Positions 42,189 through 50,773 of a stretch of 64,000 nt of DNA are shown piece by piece. How positions within the stretch are numbered: position 1 is the stretch's first letter; every line of letters starts with the position of its first letter. The DNA is from JAIBJN01 sp963775395 (lineage in GTDB: Bacteria > Actinomycetota > Thermoleophilia > Gaiellales > Gaiellaceae). Under the pieces are notes generated by a model. It saw only the letters and a program-made list of their open reading frames with translations, was not told the DNA's origin and ran no database searches. The stretch is taken from the NCBI GenBank assembly GCA_963775395.1, contig CAVZIX010000006.1:1-64000 (forward strand), read 5' to 3'. The translations under genes and the position numbers were made by a program.

Positions 42189-43151
42189 ATGAGACACTCG
42201 ATGAGAGGGCTGATAAACGCGTGCCGTTCCCCCCGTGGGAAGCTGGCGCTGAACCTCGCTATGGGCGCGTTCGCGGTCACGGTGTCCGTGCTCGCCGCCC
42301 GCCATTTCGCCGGTATCGGCTGGCCGTTTGCGGGCGCCGACTTCCGGTTCGTGGCTGCAGCCGGCCTCCTCTTCCTCCTCGGGTACGCGTTCAAGGCGTA
42401 CGGCTGGCACCGGCTCTTTGCCCCCGAGGAGCGCCCGAAGCCCCTGACGCTCGCGGCCTCGTGCGGCGCCGCGTCGGTAACGGGCGCCGCCCTCCCGGGA
42501 CGCTTCGACGAAGTCGTGCGCATCGCCGTCGTGCGCCGCGCGAGCGGCGGCCGCGCGGGCGTCGCTCCCGTCTGCCTCTCGCTCTTCATGCTCGGCCTGA
42601 TCGACACGGCGGCGCTGATGCCGCTCGCGTCAACCGCGGCCGCCACGTACGACACGTCCACGGCAGTCAGGGCCGCAATGGGCGTCGTCGCATTCGCCGG
42701 CGTCGGTGCGGCGGTCGTCATCGCGGTTCTTCCGCGCCTGGTCGCGAGCGGCAAGCTCATCCGCTTCCGCCTCACCCGCTGGCTGGGCGCGCGCACCGTC
42801 TCCCCGCGGGACGCGTGGCAGGCCTGGGTGCTCGTCCTTGCGTCCTGGATCACGCGCGTCTTCGGCCTCTTCCTGCTGCTCTACGCCCTCGGCTTCCAGC
42901 TTTCGCTCCCGCTCGCCATCGCGTTCCTCTGCGCGGCGGCCGCTTCGGGTGCGCTTCCGATCGCTCCTGCCGGTGCCGCGACCCAGGTGGGCGCTGGCGC
43001 CGCGATCCTCATGGCCAGCGGTGTCGGGACCTCGAGCGCCGTCTCCTTCGCGGTCGGCGCGCAGGCCCTCGTCATTCTCGCCGGCGCGGCCGTGCTCGTC
43101 TTCGCCGCGCTGTGGCACGGCGGGCGCCGCCTCGCGCTCGCGGTCTTCTAG
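42189..43151 (+). CDS. UPF0104/LPG-synthase-TM-like membrane protein
   Basis: About 320 aa with eight hydrophobic segments. The loop GAASVTGAALPGRFDEVVRI holds the conserved P-G-R pattern of the lysylphosphatidylglycerol synthase TM/flippase-like region; near the end comes GALPIAPAGAATQVGAGAAI. A soluble synthase domain is absent, so lipid flipping is more likely than synthesis. A second in-frame ATG at 42201 is possible. Confidence 0.8.
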   Translation: MRHSMRGLINACRSPRGKLALNLAMGAFAVTVSVLAARHFAGIGWPFAGADFRFVAAAGLLFLLGYAFKAYGWHRLFAPEERPKPLTLAASCGAASVTGAALPGRFDEVVRIAVVRRASGGRAGVAPVCLSLFMLGLIDTAALMPLASTAAATYDTSTAVRAAMGVVAFAGVGAAVVIAVLPRLVASGKLIRFRLTRWLGARTVSPRDAWQAWVLVLASWITRVFGLFLLLYALGFQLSLPLAIAFLCAAAASGALPIAPAGAATQVGAGAAILMASGVGTSSAVSFAVGAQALVILAGAAVLVFAALWHGGRRLALAVF

Positions 43152-43612
43152 GAACCGGCAGGGAGCGCTTCGAGAACCTGGTCGGCGTGCCCGTCCGGGC
43201 TCACGCCGTACATCGCACTGGCGACGTTCCCCTCGGCGTCGATGACGAACGTCGAGCGCTTGATGCCCATCGACTTCTTGCCGTAGGTGTTCTTCTCGAC
43301 CCAAACGCCGTACTTCTCGGCGACCTCGTGCTCGGGGTCGGCCAGCAGGGTGAAGGGGAGACCGTACTTCTCCTTGAAGCGGACGTGCGAGCTCTCGGTG
43401 TCAGGGCTGACGCCGAGGATCGTCGCCCCGCGCTCCTCGAACTCGCCGTAGGCGTCGCGGAAGCTGCGGGCCTGCTTCGTACAGCCCGGCGTATCGTCCT
43501 TGGGATAGAAGTAGAGGACGACCGGGCGCCCTCGAAGACTGGAGAGCGTGATGTCCTCGCCCGCGTCGGAACCCAGCGTGAAGTCTGGAGCCGCCTCGCC
43601 TTCGCGAATCAC
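43148..43612 (-). CDS. bcp: thioredoxin-dependent peroxiredoxin Bcp
   Basis: 154 aa AhpC/TSA fold. VVLYFYPKDDTPGCTKQARSF contains the peroxidatic Cys in TPGCT. The usual resolving Cys five residues on (GCTKEAC) is an Arg here, so this looks like a 1-Cys Bcp. It reduces hydroperoxides. Tail overlaps the convergent membrane gene by 4 bp. Confidence 0.94.
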   Translation of the reverse strand: MIREGEAAPDFTLGSDAGEDITLSSLRGRPVVLYFYPKDDTPGCTKQARSFRDAYGEFEERGATILGVSPDTESSHVRFKEKYGLPFTLLADPEHEVAEKYGVWVEKNTYGKKSMGIKRSTFVIDAEGNVASAMYGVSPDGHADQVLEALPAGS

Positions 43613-43693
43613 CCGATGTACCTCCTCGCGTGTCCCCTGTGAACAGCGAGAGGGTATCGAGGCGGGGTCCGAGCGCGATGGCTTTCCAGAAAG

Positions 43694-45331
43694 CTAGCCG
43701 ATCATGAACGTCGTCCAGCCCAGGACCCTGCCGTAGCGCGCGGCGGCCTTCGGGCCGTATCCCGGCCAGACCCAGACGGTCACCCGCCCCTCGTGGAGCG
43801 AGTAGCGCTTGCCGCGGAAGGTCCAGCTTGAACGGAGCCGGTAGCGCGACTCGAAGGGCCAGACACTGAGGATCTTCCGCCCGTCTCGCCAGACCTGCAT
43901 GTTGTAGTACGTCGCCCTCCGGACCGACGTCCAGTCGACGAGAGGCGGTCGATGGACGACGGCGCCCGCCGGCGGCGAGAAGACGGGGCTGGGACGCGCG
44001 CTGCGCTCCACGGGCGCCGCGACGTTTCCGGCCGCGTCGAGCGTCGCGAGGCGATAGCGGTAGATCACATGGTTCGCCACCGTCCGGTCGGCAAATCCCG
44101 TGGCGGAAACTCGGTCGGCGAGTCGCCTCCACACAGTCGAGCCGGCTCGCCTGCGCCAGATCCTCACACGGTCGTAGTCGGCGTCGGCGGGCTTCGCCCA
44201 GGAGAGCCTCACGAGCCGGCTGCGGGCCTGTGCGGCGAGGCCGGCGAGGGGCGCCGGGGCCGTCAGGTCGACCGTCCATGCGTAGGATGCTTGACTGCGG
44301 TTGCCGATCGCGTTCGTCACCTCCACCGTGAAGAGATAGCTGCCGTCGACGAGGCCCGAGTAGGCCTGCGGCGTGGTTTCCGAGCAGGGAATGAAGCCGC
44401 CGGGGCCGAGCGGCCCGTCGAGGCTGCACTCGGCCGAGACATCCGGCCCCACGGTCAGCTGGAAGGACGCCTGGGAGCGGTTGGTGAGCGGCGGAACGTC
44501 CGCGACGATGCCGGGCGCGGCCGGCTTCGGCCCCGCCTGGACGATGACGTCGAAGCTGATCGGCGAGCTCGTGAGCCCCGCCGCGTCCGTGGCCGTGCAC
44601 GTCACCGTCGTGACGCCCAGAGGGAAGGTCGACCCGGCGGGCGGGTTGCACGCCACTGCTGGGCTCGGGTCCGCGGCGTCGTCGGCCACCGGGAGCTCGT
44701 ACGGAACGACGGCACCCTGCTGCGACTGCTGCGCTGCGATCACGTCCCGGTGAGGCGCGAGGATCGGCGGGGTCGTGTCGCGCACGGTGACCGTGAGCGT
44801 GCCCGGGGTCGTGTTCCCGGCAGCGTCGGTGGCCGTGCAGGAAACGGTGCTGGTTCCGAGCGGGAAGGTCGACGTGGAGGCGGGAGCGCAGTCGAGCCGC
44901 GGCGACGGGTCGAGGTTGTCGAGTGCCGCGAGGACGACGACGGCTCCGGAGGGGGCCGTGGCCTCCACGACCACGTCGCCCGGAAGCGATGGAGCGGTCA
45001 CGTCGGTCGTCCACTCGAACGTCGCCGGCGGGCTTTCGTCGCCGGACGCGTCGACGGCCCGCACCTGGAACGTGTGGTTGCCTTCCCCCAGTGAGCTGTA
45101 GGCGACCGGTGAGGTACACGGCGCCCAACCGGCCGCGCCCGAGTCCAGCCGGCAGATGAAGCCCGACGCAGTACCGGTGAAGTTGAAGGTCGCGCTGGTC
45201 GAGGCGCTCCACCGCTGGAGGTCGGTCCAGAGCGTCGGCGTGTCCGGCGCGAAAACCCCGCCCGCAGATCCCGAAAGCGTTCCTGCAAGGCCGACCAGGA
45301 CGAGGAGCGGCGTGAAGCGGCGCAGGCTCAC
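43694..45331 (-). CDS. secreted HYR/Ig-like multidomain protein
   Basis: 545 aa. N-terminal signal peptide (LRRFTPLLVLVGLAGTLSGS), then Ig-like domains. At least two are HYR repeats with STFPLGTSTVSCTATDAAGN and STFPLGVTTVTCTATDAAG. Later come a fibronectin-like region (LVRLSWAKPADADYDRVRIW) and a C-terminal ATYYNMQVWRDGRKILSVWP. Probably a cell-surface or extracellular adhesion protein. Starts one base after the stop of the upstream Pro-rich membrane gene. Confidence 0.85.
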   Translation of the reverse strand: MSLRRFTPLLVLVGLAGTLSGSAGGVFAPDTPTLWTDLQRWSASTSATFNFTGTASGFICRLDSGAAGWAPCTSPVAYSSLGEGNHTFQVRAVDASGDESPPATFEWTTDVTAPSLPGDVVVEATAPSGAVVVLAALDNLDPSPRLDCAPASTSTFPLGTSTVSCTATDAAGNTTPGTLTVTVRDTTPPILAPHRDVIAAQQSQQGAVVPYELPVADDAADPSPAVACNPPAGSTFPLGVTTVTCTATDAAGLTSSPISFDVIVQAGPKPAAPGIVADVPPLTNRSQASFQLTVGPDVSAECSLDGPLGPGGFIPCSETTPQAYSGLVDGSYLFTVEVTNAIGNRSQASYAWTVDLTAPAPLAGLAAQARSRLVRLSWAKPADADYDRVRIWRRRAGSTVWRRLADRVSATGFADRTVANHVIYRYRLATLDAAGNVAAPVERSARPSPVFSPPAGAVVHRPPLVDWTSVRRATYYNMQVWRDGRKILSVWPFESRYRLRSSWTFRGKRYSLHEGRVTVWVWPGYGPKAAARYGRVLGWTTFMIG

Positions 45332-45332
45332 G

Positions 45333-45854
45333 TCACATCACCAAGAGGACGAGGAACATGACCGCGGTGACCGTCATGCCCACCACCACCGCGAGCCCGA
45401 TGTCGTCCCGATGCTCGGTGAGCCGTGTCGAAACGGTCCCGAGGACCCGCCCGGGAATCGCTGCGAACGCGAGCGCCAGGCACGCCGCCGCTAGAAGGAC
45501 GGCGAAGCCTGCTCGGACCGCGATTGATCCTCCGGCGTTTTCGTCCCCGAGCGCGACCGCAGGGAGCGCCGCGGCGGAGGGCTGGGGAGGCGGCGAGACC
45601 GGCGCGGCGGCGTTCGGCCTCGCGTCGATCGGCGGAGCGTGCGCCAGCTTCGCGGGCTTCGCCGGCTTGGGCTTCTTCGCGGGCTTCGGAGGCTTCTTGG
45701 ACACCCGCGGAGACTCGGATTCAGAGGCTGGGGGAGGCGCCGGCGTGACAGTCGGCGAAGGTGTGGCGGGCGGCGGGGCAGGCGGGGGCGTCGGCGCGGG
45801 CTGGGGAACGGGCGCCGGATCGGGCGCCGGCTGAGCGAGCCCAGAGCTCGCCAC
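45333..45854 (-). CDS. Pro-rich membrane protein, start uncertain
   Basis: Minimum gene from GTG 45854, 173 aa: a long Pro/Ala-rich stretch (QPAPDPAPVPQPAPTPPPAP), a Lys/Pro block (KKPPKPAKKPKPAKPAK), then two TM helices (VRAGFAVLLAAACLALAF; LAVVVGMTVTAVMFLVLLV). The upstream frame encodes a good signal-peptide-like segment (LVVPIAVAVILGVASSGLAQ), but no ATG/GTG/TTG precedes it until 46187, inside the opposite gene. The true start is therefore unclear. Coupled to the HYR protein gene. Confidence 0.6.
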   Translation of the reverse strand: MASSGLAQPAPDPAPVPQPAPTPPPAPPPATPSPTVTPAPPPASESESPRVSKKPPKPAKKPKPAKPAKLAHAPPIDARPNAAAPVSPPPQPSAAALPAVALGDENAGGSIAVRAGFAVLLAAACLALAFAAIPGRVLGTVSTRLTEHRDDIGLAVVVGMTVTAVMFLVLLVM

Positions 45855-46046
45855 GCCCAGGATGACCGCAACGGCGATCGGTACGACTAGAGTTTTCGCG
45901 GAACGCCTCCGGAACGCCAGGAGAGGCCAGCGTAAGGGCGTGTCGCCCCCGCTGCAAGGCTCCGGAGCACAGACTGGACGAAGGGATGGGTCGCGACTGG
46001 CAGCGCCCCCTCCTCGGTAGACACCCTCGACCGTGGACGCGAATTG

Positions 46047-46052
46047 TAGGCT
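46047..46052 (+). promoter_or_regulatory. -10 element TAGGCT before the 118-aa membrane gene
   Basis: TAGGCT, eight bases, then GTG 46061. Confidence 0.45.
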
Positions 46053-46060
46053 GAGTTGCG

Positions 46061-46417
46061 GTGCGCGAGCTGCACGTGCTGAATGCCGCGGTCGTGATCG
46101 CGGCGAACCTCCTCGCCGGAGGCTGGGGGTTCGTCTACCTGCGCCGTCGGCGGACGCCGGGGCGGATCTACGCGCACGTGCTCGCACTCGCGCAGGCGCT
46201 CGTCATCGCGCAGGTCGCGATCGGCCTCCTGCTGCTCGCCGACGGGTACTCCTCGCCCGACAACCTCCACGCCGTCTACGGGAGCCTCGCGCTGGTCGCC
46301 GTCCTCTCGCCGTGGGTCTACGCGCCGCCGGTGCCCGCCCGCAGGCTCGCCTGGTTCACGGGCGCCGCGTTCGTGGCCGCCGCGCTCTCCGTCCGCGCCT
46401 ACGTCACGGGCGGGTGA
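46061..46417 (+). CDS. four-TM small membrane protein
   Basis: 118 aa. Hydrophobic segments at ~8-25, 38-60, 70-88 and 97-113; arginine-rich first loop (YLRRRRTPGR). No family recognised. GTG start, leaderless. Followed after 7 bp by another membrane gene. Confidence 0.75.
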   Translation: MRELHVLNAAVVIAANLLAGGWGFVYLRRRRTPGRIYAHVLALAQALVIAQVAIGLLLLADGYSSPDNLHAVYGSLALVAVLSPWVYAPPVPARRLAWFTGAAFVAAALSVRAYVTGG

Positions 46418-46424
46418 GCGCGCG

Positions 46425-46793
46425 ATGAGCGTCAGCCCGAGCCTTCGCGCGTTCGCCATCCTCGTCGCCATCGCGGCGATCATCACCGCGCTCCAGATCG
46501 GCGTCGGGCTGCGGATCGTCCTCTACTTCCTGCAGGTCCTCTTCCTCCTCGCGATCGTCTACGTGCTCTTCATGCTGTGGATGCGGCGGCGCGAGGAGAT
46601 CGCCATGTGGTCGCTGCGCTCGCGCGTCGTCTTCTACGGTGGCGCGCTCCTGGCCATCGTCACGATCGGGCTGGCGTTCACGCCCTGGTTCCCCAACACG
46701 GGCATGGAGACGATCGTCTTCCTCGCGGCCATCGCGGCGGGCGGGTTCGCGATGTGGCGCGTCTGGCGCGACGAGCACACGTACGGCTACTAG
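46425..46793 (+). CDS. three-TM small membrane protein
   Basis: 122 aa with TM segments at ~7-43 (probably two), 67-84 and 92-108, and a Met/Arg loop WMRRREEIAMW. Unknown function. Its 3' end overlaps the convergent cupredoxin gene by 4 bp. Confidence 0.75.
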   Translation: MSVSPSLRAFAILVAIAAIITALQIGVGLRIVLYFLQVLFLLAIVYVLFMLWMRRREEIAMWSLRSRVVFYGGALLAIVTIGLAFTPWFPNTGMETIVFLAAIAAGGFAMWRVWRDEHTYGY

Positions 46794-47140
46794 GAGGCAC
46801 CCACCCTGACTTCGCCCTCCATGTCGCGGGGGTGGAGCGTGCAGACGTAGTGGAAGGCACCGGCCTCCGCGAACTCGCGCTCGAAGGTGTCCCCGGGCTC
46901 GAGCTCCGCCGTCTCGTCCCCGTCGTCGAAGCGGATCGTGTGCGTGAAGCTGTCGTCGTTCTCCCACGTGACCGTCGCGCCCTGTTCCACCTCGATCACG
47001 GCCGGCTCGAACTTGTAGCTCTTCGGCAGCGAGACCTCGGTCGTCGCCACAGGCTCCGAGTCGAGCGGATCCGCCCCGCCGCAGCCCGCCGCCACGGCGG
47101 CGAGCGCGGCGAGGAGGGGGAGGAGGCGAGAGACGCTCAC
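46790..47140 (-). CDS. cupredoxin-domain lipoprotein
   Basis: 116 aa. Signal peptide with a lipobox (AALAAVAAGC), then a plastocyanin-like fold. Type 1 copper ligands are readable: His in SFTHTIRF, Cys in FHYVC, His in TLHP, Met in RDMEG. An outer-face electron carrier or copper protein. GTG start overlaps the upstream membrane gene's stop (GTGA). Confidence 0.88.
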   Translation of the reverse strand: MSVSRLLPLLAALAAVAAGCGGADPLDSEPVATTEVSLPKSYKFEPAVIEVEQGATVTWENDDSFTHTIRFDDGDETAELEPGDTFEREFAEAGAFHYVCTLHPRDMEGEVRVGAS

Positions 47141-47451
47141 GCCCCGCCGGTCTCGAGGGAGGCTCGGCGCGGCTCGACGACCCGTGCCACGGCGGCCCCG
47201 AAGACGAGGATGAACGCGACGAGATCGAGCACCTCCGCGATCGTGTGCGCGAAGAGGAACACGGTCCAGTCGAGGTGGTACGTGATGTAGCTGACCTCGG
47301 CGAGCGCGAAGAGCGTGAACGCCCAGGCGAGGAGCGACAGCTCCCGCTTGTGGGCCGTCCAGGCGAAGAACGCGCCGATCGCAAGGGCTGCGAGGTGCAC
47401 GGCGAGGAAGAAGCCCATCGGCAGCTCGTTGATCCATTCACCCCAGGGCAT
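47137..47451 (-). CDS. three-TM small membrane protein upstream of the cupredoxin
   Basis: 104 aa. TM spans at ~12-30, 37-57 and 62-90, with His residues in HLAALAIG, TAHKREL, YHLDW and AHTIAE. The His-rich hydrophobic core could bind heme or copper, but this is inference. Coupled translation with the cupredoxin gene suggests a shared redox or copper role. Confidence 0.75.
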   Translation of the reverse strand: MPWGEWINELPMGFFLAVHLAALAIGAFFAWTAHKRELSLLAWAFTLFALAEVSYITYHLDWTVFLFAHTIAEVLDLVAFILVFGAAVARVVEPRRASLETGGA

Positions 47452-47555
47452 GACGCCTCCTGTCGGTCGGTTGCATCACGTTTGGCGACCCTGGCCGACG
47501 CCTTCGTACGCGGGTCGTCGACGGGGGTAAGAACCCGCGCCGTCGCGACACCAAC

Positions 47556-47783
47556 GTGAACGTGGGGACCGTCCTTCGAGCCGATCGAGCAGAGCGCGCC
47601 GCGGTCGCGGCCTGGCGGCGCCGCCAGCTCGACGAGGCCGGCTTCCCAGCCCGGCTGGCGGCCCCGCTCGCCGACGACCAGCGTGTGGACGTCCACGCGC
47701 TGATCGAGCTCGTCGAGCGCGGCTGTCGGCCCGAGATCGCCGCTCGCATCGTCCTTCCGCTCGAGGTCGATCCGTTCTCGTGA
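47556..47783 (+). CDS. hypothetical protein (75 aa)
   Basis: Small, helix-rich and Arg-rich (RADRAERAAVAAWRRRQLDE). GTG start; stop overlaps the ECF sigma start as GTGA. Unknown. Confidence 0.6.
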   Translation: MNVGTVLRADRAERAAVAAWRRRQLDEAGFPARLAAPLADDQRVDVHALIELVERGCRPEIAARIVLPLEVDPFS

Positions 47784-48451
47784 GCGCCGGGCCCGTTGTT
47801 AGCGTCGGCCGCGTGGGCGTGCCTGCCGGAGACGCGGAGACGCACGAGTGGCTCGACGCGCTCGCGGGGAAAGGCGCTCGCCGCGAGGAGGCCGTCTCCC
47901 GGCTTCACGGCCTCCTCCTGCGAGCGGCGCGGTTCGAGGTCGCGCGGCGCAAGCGCGTGCTGCCGCATCTCCGGGGCGAAGAGCTCGACGACATCGCGGT
48001 GCAGAGCGCCGACGACGCCCTCGTCGCCGTCCTCGCCCGCCTCTCGGACTTCCGCGGCGAGAGCCGCTTCACGACCTGGGCCTACAAGTTCGCCATCCTC
48101 GAGGCAGCGGTCGCGCTCCGCCGCCGAGCGTGGCAGGGGCGGGAGATTCCGATCGAGCCCGAGCGCTGGCCGCTGATGCCGGCCGGCGGGCTCTCGCCGG
48201 AGGCCGGGACCGAGCAGCGCGAGCTCCTCGCGGCCATCTCCGACGGCGTGCGCGAGGCCCTGACCCCGCACCAGCGGCGGGTCCTGCTCGCCGTCGTCCT
48301 CGACGACGTTCCGATCGACGTGCTGGCCGAGCGGCTTGGCACTACGCGTGGCGCCCTCTACAAGACCTTGCACGACGCGCGCGTGCGCCTCCGGGCCGAC
48401 CTGGAGGAGCGGGGCCTGCGCGAACACGAAGGGAGCAAGAGCCATGACTGA
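47780..48451 (+). CDS. ECF-type sigma factor
   Basis: About 223 aa. Sigma-70 region 2 with LDDIAVQSADDALVAVLARL and FRGESRFTTWAYKFAILEAA (the -10 recognition helix). Region 4 is ALTPHQRRVLLAVVLDDVPI followed by ERLGTTRGALYKTLHDARVR. Coupled to the upstream small gene by GTGA. A TAGCGT-7-GTG pattern also supports an internal leaderless start at 47813. Probably held inactive by the zinc protein downstream. Confidence 0.9.
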   Translation: MSAGPVVSVGRVGVPAGDAETHEWLDALAGKGARREEAVSRLHGLLLRAARFEVARRKRVLPHLRGEELDDIAVQSADDALVAVLARLSDFRGESRFTTWAYKFAILEAAVALRRRAWQGREIPIEPERWPLMPAGGLSPEAGTEQRELLAAISDGVREALTPHQRRVLLAVVLDDVPIDVLAERLGTTRGALYKTLHDARVRLRADLEERGLREHEGSKSHD

Positions 48452-48662
48452 CGCCGACGTCCTCGTCCGGCGGCTGCTCGGCCCGGGGGAGCCCGAGGTC
48501 GGCTGCGACGAGTGCTTCTTCGAGCTCGACCGCTACGTCGACCTCCGCCTCGCCGGTTCCGACGCCGACGCGGCCGTGCCGGGGATGCGCACGCACCTCG
48601 AGGGCTGCCCGGCCTGCGCCGAGGAGCACGAGAGCCTCCTCGAGCTCGCCGCGTCCGCTTGA
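48444..48662 (+). CDS. zinc-finger anti-sigma-like protein
   Basis: 72 aa with CDECFFELDRYVDLRLAG and the H-x3-C-x2-C motif of ZAS proteins (THLEGCPAC). The short length makes it a soluble anti-sigma without a TM anchor. ATG overlaps the sigma stop by 8 bp. Confidence 0.88.
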   Translation: MTDADVLVRRLLGPGEPEVGCDECFFELDRYVDLRLAGSDADAAVPGMRTHLEGCPACAEEHESLLELAASA

Positions 48663-48668
48663 GCTGCG

Positions 48669-49379
48669 CTACGAGCCGGACGCGACGCGCGACGATGCGC
48701 CGTCGAGCGAGTCGAGGATCTCGCGGATGTCGAGCGCGGTTCCCACGAAGATGGGTGTGTCGCGCTCCGTGTAGCGGCTGGCCTCGGTCTCCCGGAGGGT
48801 CTTCATCAGCTGGAGGAAGTCCGACGGCGCCTCGCACTCGAACGCGGTCATGAACTCCTGGTCGTCGATCCCGAACGAGTACGTCGTGTGGTTCGTGATC
48901 GTGACGAAGCGGCTACCGACGGCCGCGTGCTCCTGCATCGCGCGGCGCCGGTCGTCCATCGAGAGCGAGTACCACTCACGCTTCTTCACGAACGGGTAGA
49001 CGACGAGGTACGGCGCGCCCCGTGGGACGACACGTCGGGGGCGCTTGCTCTTCTGCTCGAAGTACTGCGAAGGCTCGCTCGCGGCGAGGTAGGAGTACGG
49101 CGTGGTCAGCCAGCCGGCGAGCGGCGTCGCGTTCAGGGCGGTGCCGAGCTCGCGCAGGTCGTCGTAGCGGTCAGTGAGCTTCCAGAGCATGAAGTCGGCC
49201 TCGGGGCGCACGCCGACGAGGCTGTAGGCGCGGAGCTCCATCCGCTCGGCCCAGTCCTCGATCACGTCCGCGAAGGCCTCTTTTGCCGCCGAGCGCTCCT
49301 CGATGGGGAGGCGCAGCCACGCAGGATCGGCCTTGTAGAGCGTGTACGCGGCGTATTGCGTCGAAGTCTCCTCGGGCAC
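48669..49379 (-). CDS. hemQ: coproheme decarboxylase HemQ (chlorite dismutase family)
   Basis: 236 aa Cld-fold protein converting coproheme to heme b with peroxide in the coproporphyrin-dependent pathway of Gram-positive bacteria. Seen: VKKREWYSLSMDDRRRAMQE and the proximal His region TITNHTTYSFGIDDQEF. GTG start, TACGAT six bases upstream. Other heme genes are not in this window. Confidence 0.92.
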   Translation of the reverse strand: MPEETSTQYAAYTLYKADPAWLRLPIEERSAAKEAFADVIEDWAERMELRAYSLVGVRPEADFMLWKLTDRYDDLRELGTALNATPLAGWLTTPYSYLAASEPSQYFEQKSKRPRRVVPRGAPYLVVYPFVKKREWYSLSMDDRRRAMQEHAAVGSRFVTITNHTTYSFGIDDQEFMTAFECEAPSDFLQLMKTLRETEASRYTERDTPIFVGTALDIREILDSLDGASSRVASGS

Positions 49380-49385
49380 GGCGCA

Positions 49386-49391
49386 ATCGTA
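49386..49391 (-). promoter_or_regulatory. -10 element TACGAT, leaderless hemQ start
   Basis: Minus strand TACGAT-TGCGCC-GTG. Confidence 0.5.
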
Positions 49392-49476
49392 CCCACTCGC
49401 TTGACGGCTTCCCTCGTAGCCTCGAACGCGGGCGGCCTGCGTCCGCCGGCGGGCAGGCGGGCGCGCCGCCCACTCA

Positions 49477-50730
49477 CTACATGTCGACGACGAGCGTGGC
49501 CCAGCCGAACCGCTCGGCGCCCACCGGGCGGCCCTCCAGCGGGTCGTAGAACTCGTTGAAGCCGCCCAGCTCGACGGCTTCGCGGGAGCGGCCCGCGATC
49601 CGGGCGGCAATCTCGTCTCGACCGTGTCCGCGCAGTCCGTGGACGAGGAACCAGTTCGTGTTCAGCGAGAGCGGCCCGCGCCAGATGAAGCGGAAGCCGT
49701 GCAGCCGGTGGTCGGGCGTGAAGGTCGGCTCGTCGAGAGCGACCGAGGGAACGGGATACGGGGCGCCGAACGTCTGCGGGTCCTCGAGGTGCGAGGACAG
49801 CCTCTCCACGATCTTCCAGGGAAGGTCGGGGAGGATCAGCGGCATGAGGCCGTGGATCGTCTTCACGGACGTGCGCCGCTCGTCGGGCCCGGTGAGATTG
49901 ACGAAGAGCCCGAGCTCCTCGTCCCAGGCACGGTCGACGAGCGCCTCGGTCACCCCGTCGGCGGTGCGGCTCGCCCAGCGTGCGACGGCTTCGTGCCCGG
50001 CCCGTCCTGCGAGCCGTGCGAGCGCCCGCAGGCCCTGCCCGTAGACAGCGTTCACCAGCACGTCCTCCTGGTGGTGGCGGTAGCGGCGGAAGATCGTATC
50101 GAGGTCGTAGTTCGCGAGCTTGTTGCGCAGCTGAGGAAGGCGTGTTCGCGCGAGCAGTGCCGCGGGGCCTGCGTCGCGGGCGCCGATCGCCTCGTCGTAG
50201 GCTGGGCTGAAGTCGAGCCCGCTCTCGAACTGGGAGACGATCGAGATGAGACCGTCTCCGTCGTGGTCGCGGAGCGCGGCGAGGTAGCGGTAGTAGCGCT
50301 CGAGGTGGGGGAGGGCCTCGTGCAGGAAGCCGTCGGCGCCCGCGTCGACGACGCGCTCGACCGCCTGGGCGATCACGGGGGGCTGCATCTGCGCCGTGGT
50401 GTGCGGCGCGCGATGAAACGGGATGCGGCCGCTCGTCCGGCTCTCCAGGTGGTGCCACTGGAGGCGCGAGACGAGGTCGCCCTTCCAGAAGACGACGTGC
50501 GGGATGAGACCGTCCGGCTCCTGCGCGGCGAGGAGGCCTCGGAGCTCGTCCGCGGCGCGCTCGGCGTCGTAGCGCGACCACACGATCGCGTGGAAGCACG
50601 AGTCCCAGAACCACTGGAACGGGTAGTCGCGGACGGAGGGCACCGTGAAGCGGAACCGCCGCCCGCCGAGCTCGGCGGTCTGCGTGTTCGCCTCGAGGAG
50701 CGCGCGTGCGCTCTCGTCGAGCCCTGTCAT
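49477..50730 (-). CDS. GH63-like alpha-glucosidase/trehalase-type hydrolase
   Basis: 417 aa (alpha/alpha)6 barrel of the MGH1/GH63 type. YPFQWFWDSCFHAIVWSRYD is the family opening, with likely catalytic acids in WFWDSCF, FESGLDFSPAYDEA and GFNEFYDP; GFRFIWRGPLSLNTNW follows. Acts on small alpha-glucosides such as glucosylglycerate or mannosylglycerate in characterised relatives. Substrate here unknown. Confidence 0.85.
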   Translation of the reverse strand: MTGLDESARALLEANTQTAELGGRRFRFTVPSVRDYPFQWFWDSCFHAIVWSRYDAERAADELRGLLAAQEPDGLIPHVVFWKGDLVSRLQWHHLESRTSGRIPFHRAPHTTAQMQPPVIAQAVERVVDAGADGFLHEALPHLERYYRYLAALRDHDGDGLISIVSQFESGLDFSPAYDEAIGARDAGPAALLARTRLPQLRNKLANYDLDTIFRRYRHHQEDVLVNAVYGQGLRALARLAGRAGHEAVARWASRTADGVTEALVDRAWDEELGLFVNLTGPDERRTSVKTIHGLMPLILPDLPWKIVERLSSHLEDPQTFGAPYPVPSVALDEPTFTPDHRLHGFRFIWRGPLSLNTNWFLVHGLRGHGRDEIAARIAGRSREAVELGGFNEFYDPLEGRPVGAERFGWATLVVDM

Positions 50731-50773
50731 CGTGGCCGCGATGGTCTCACCGTAGGTGAGCCTGCGGATTGCG

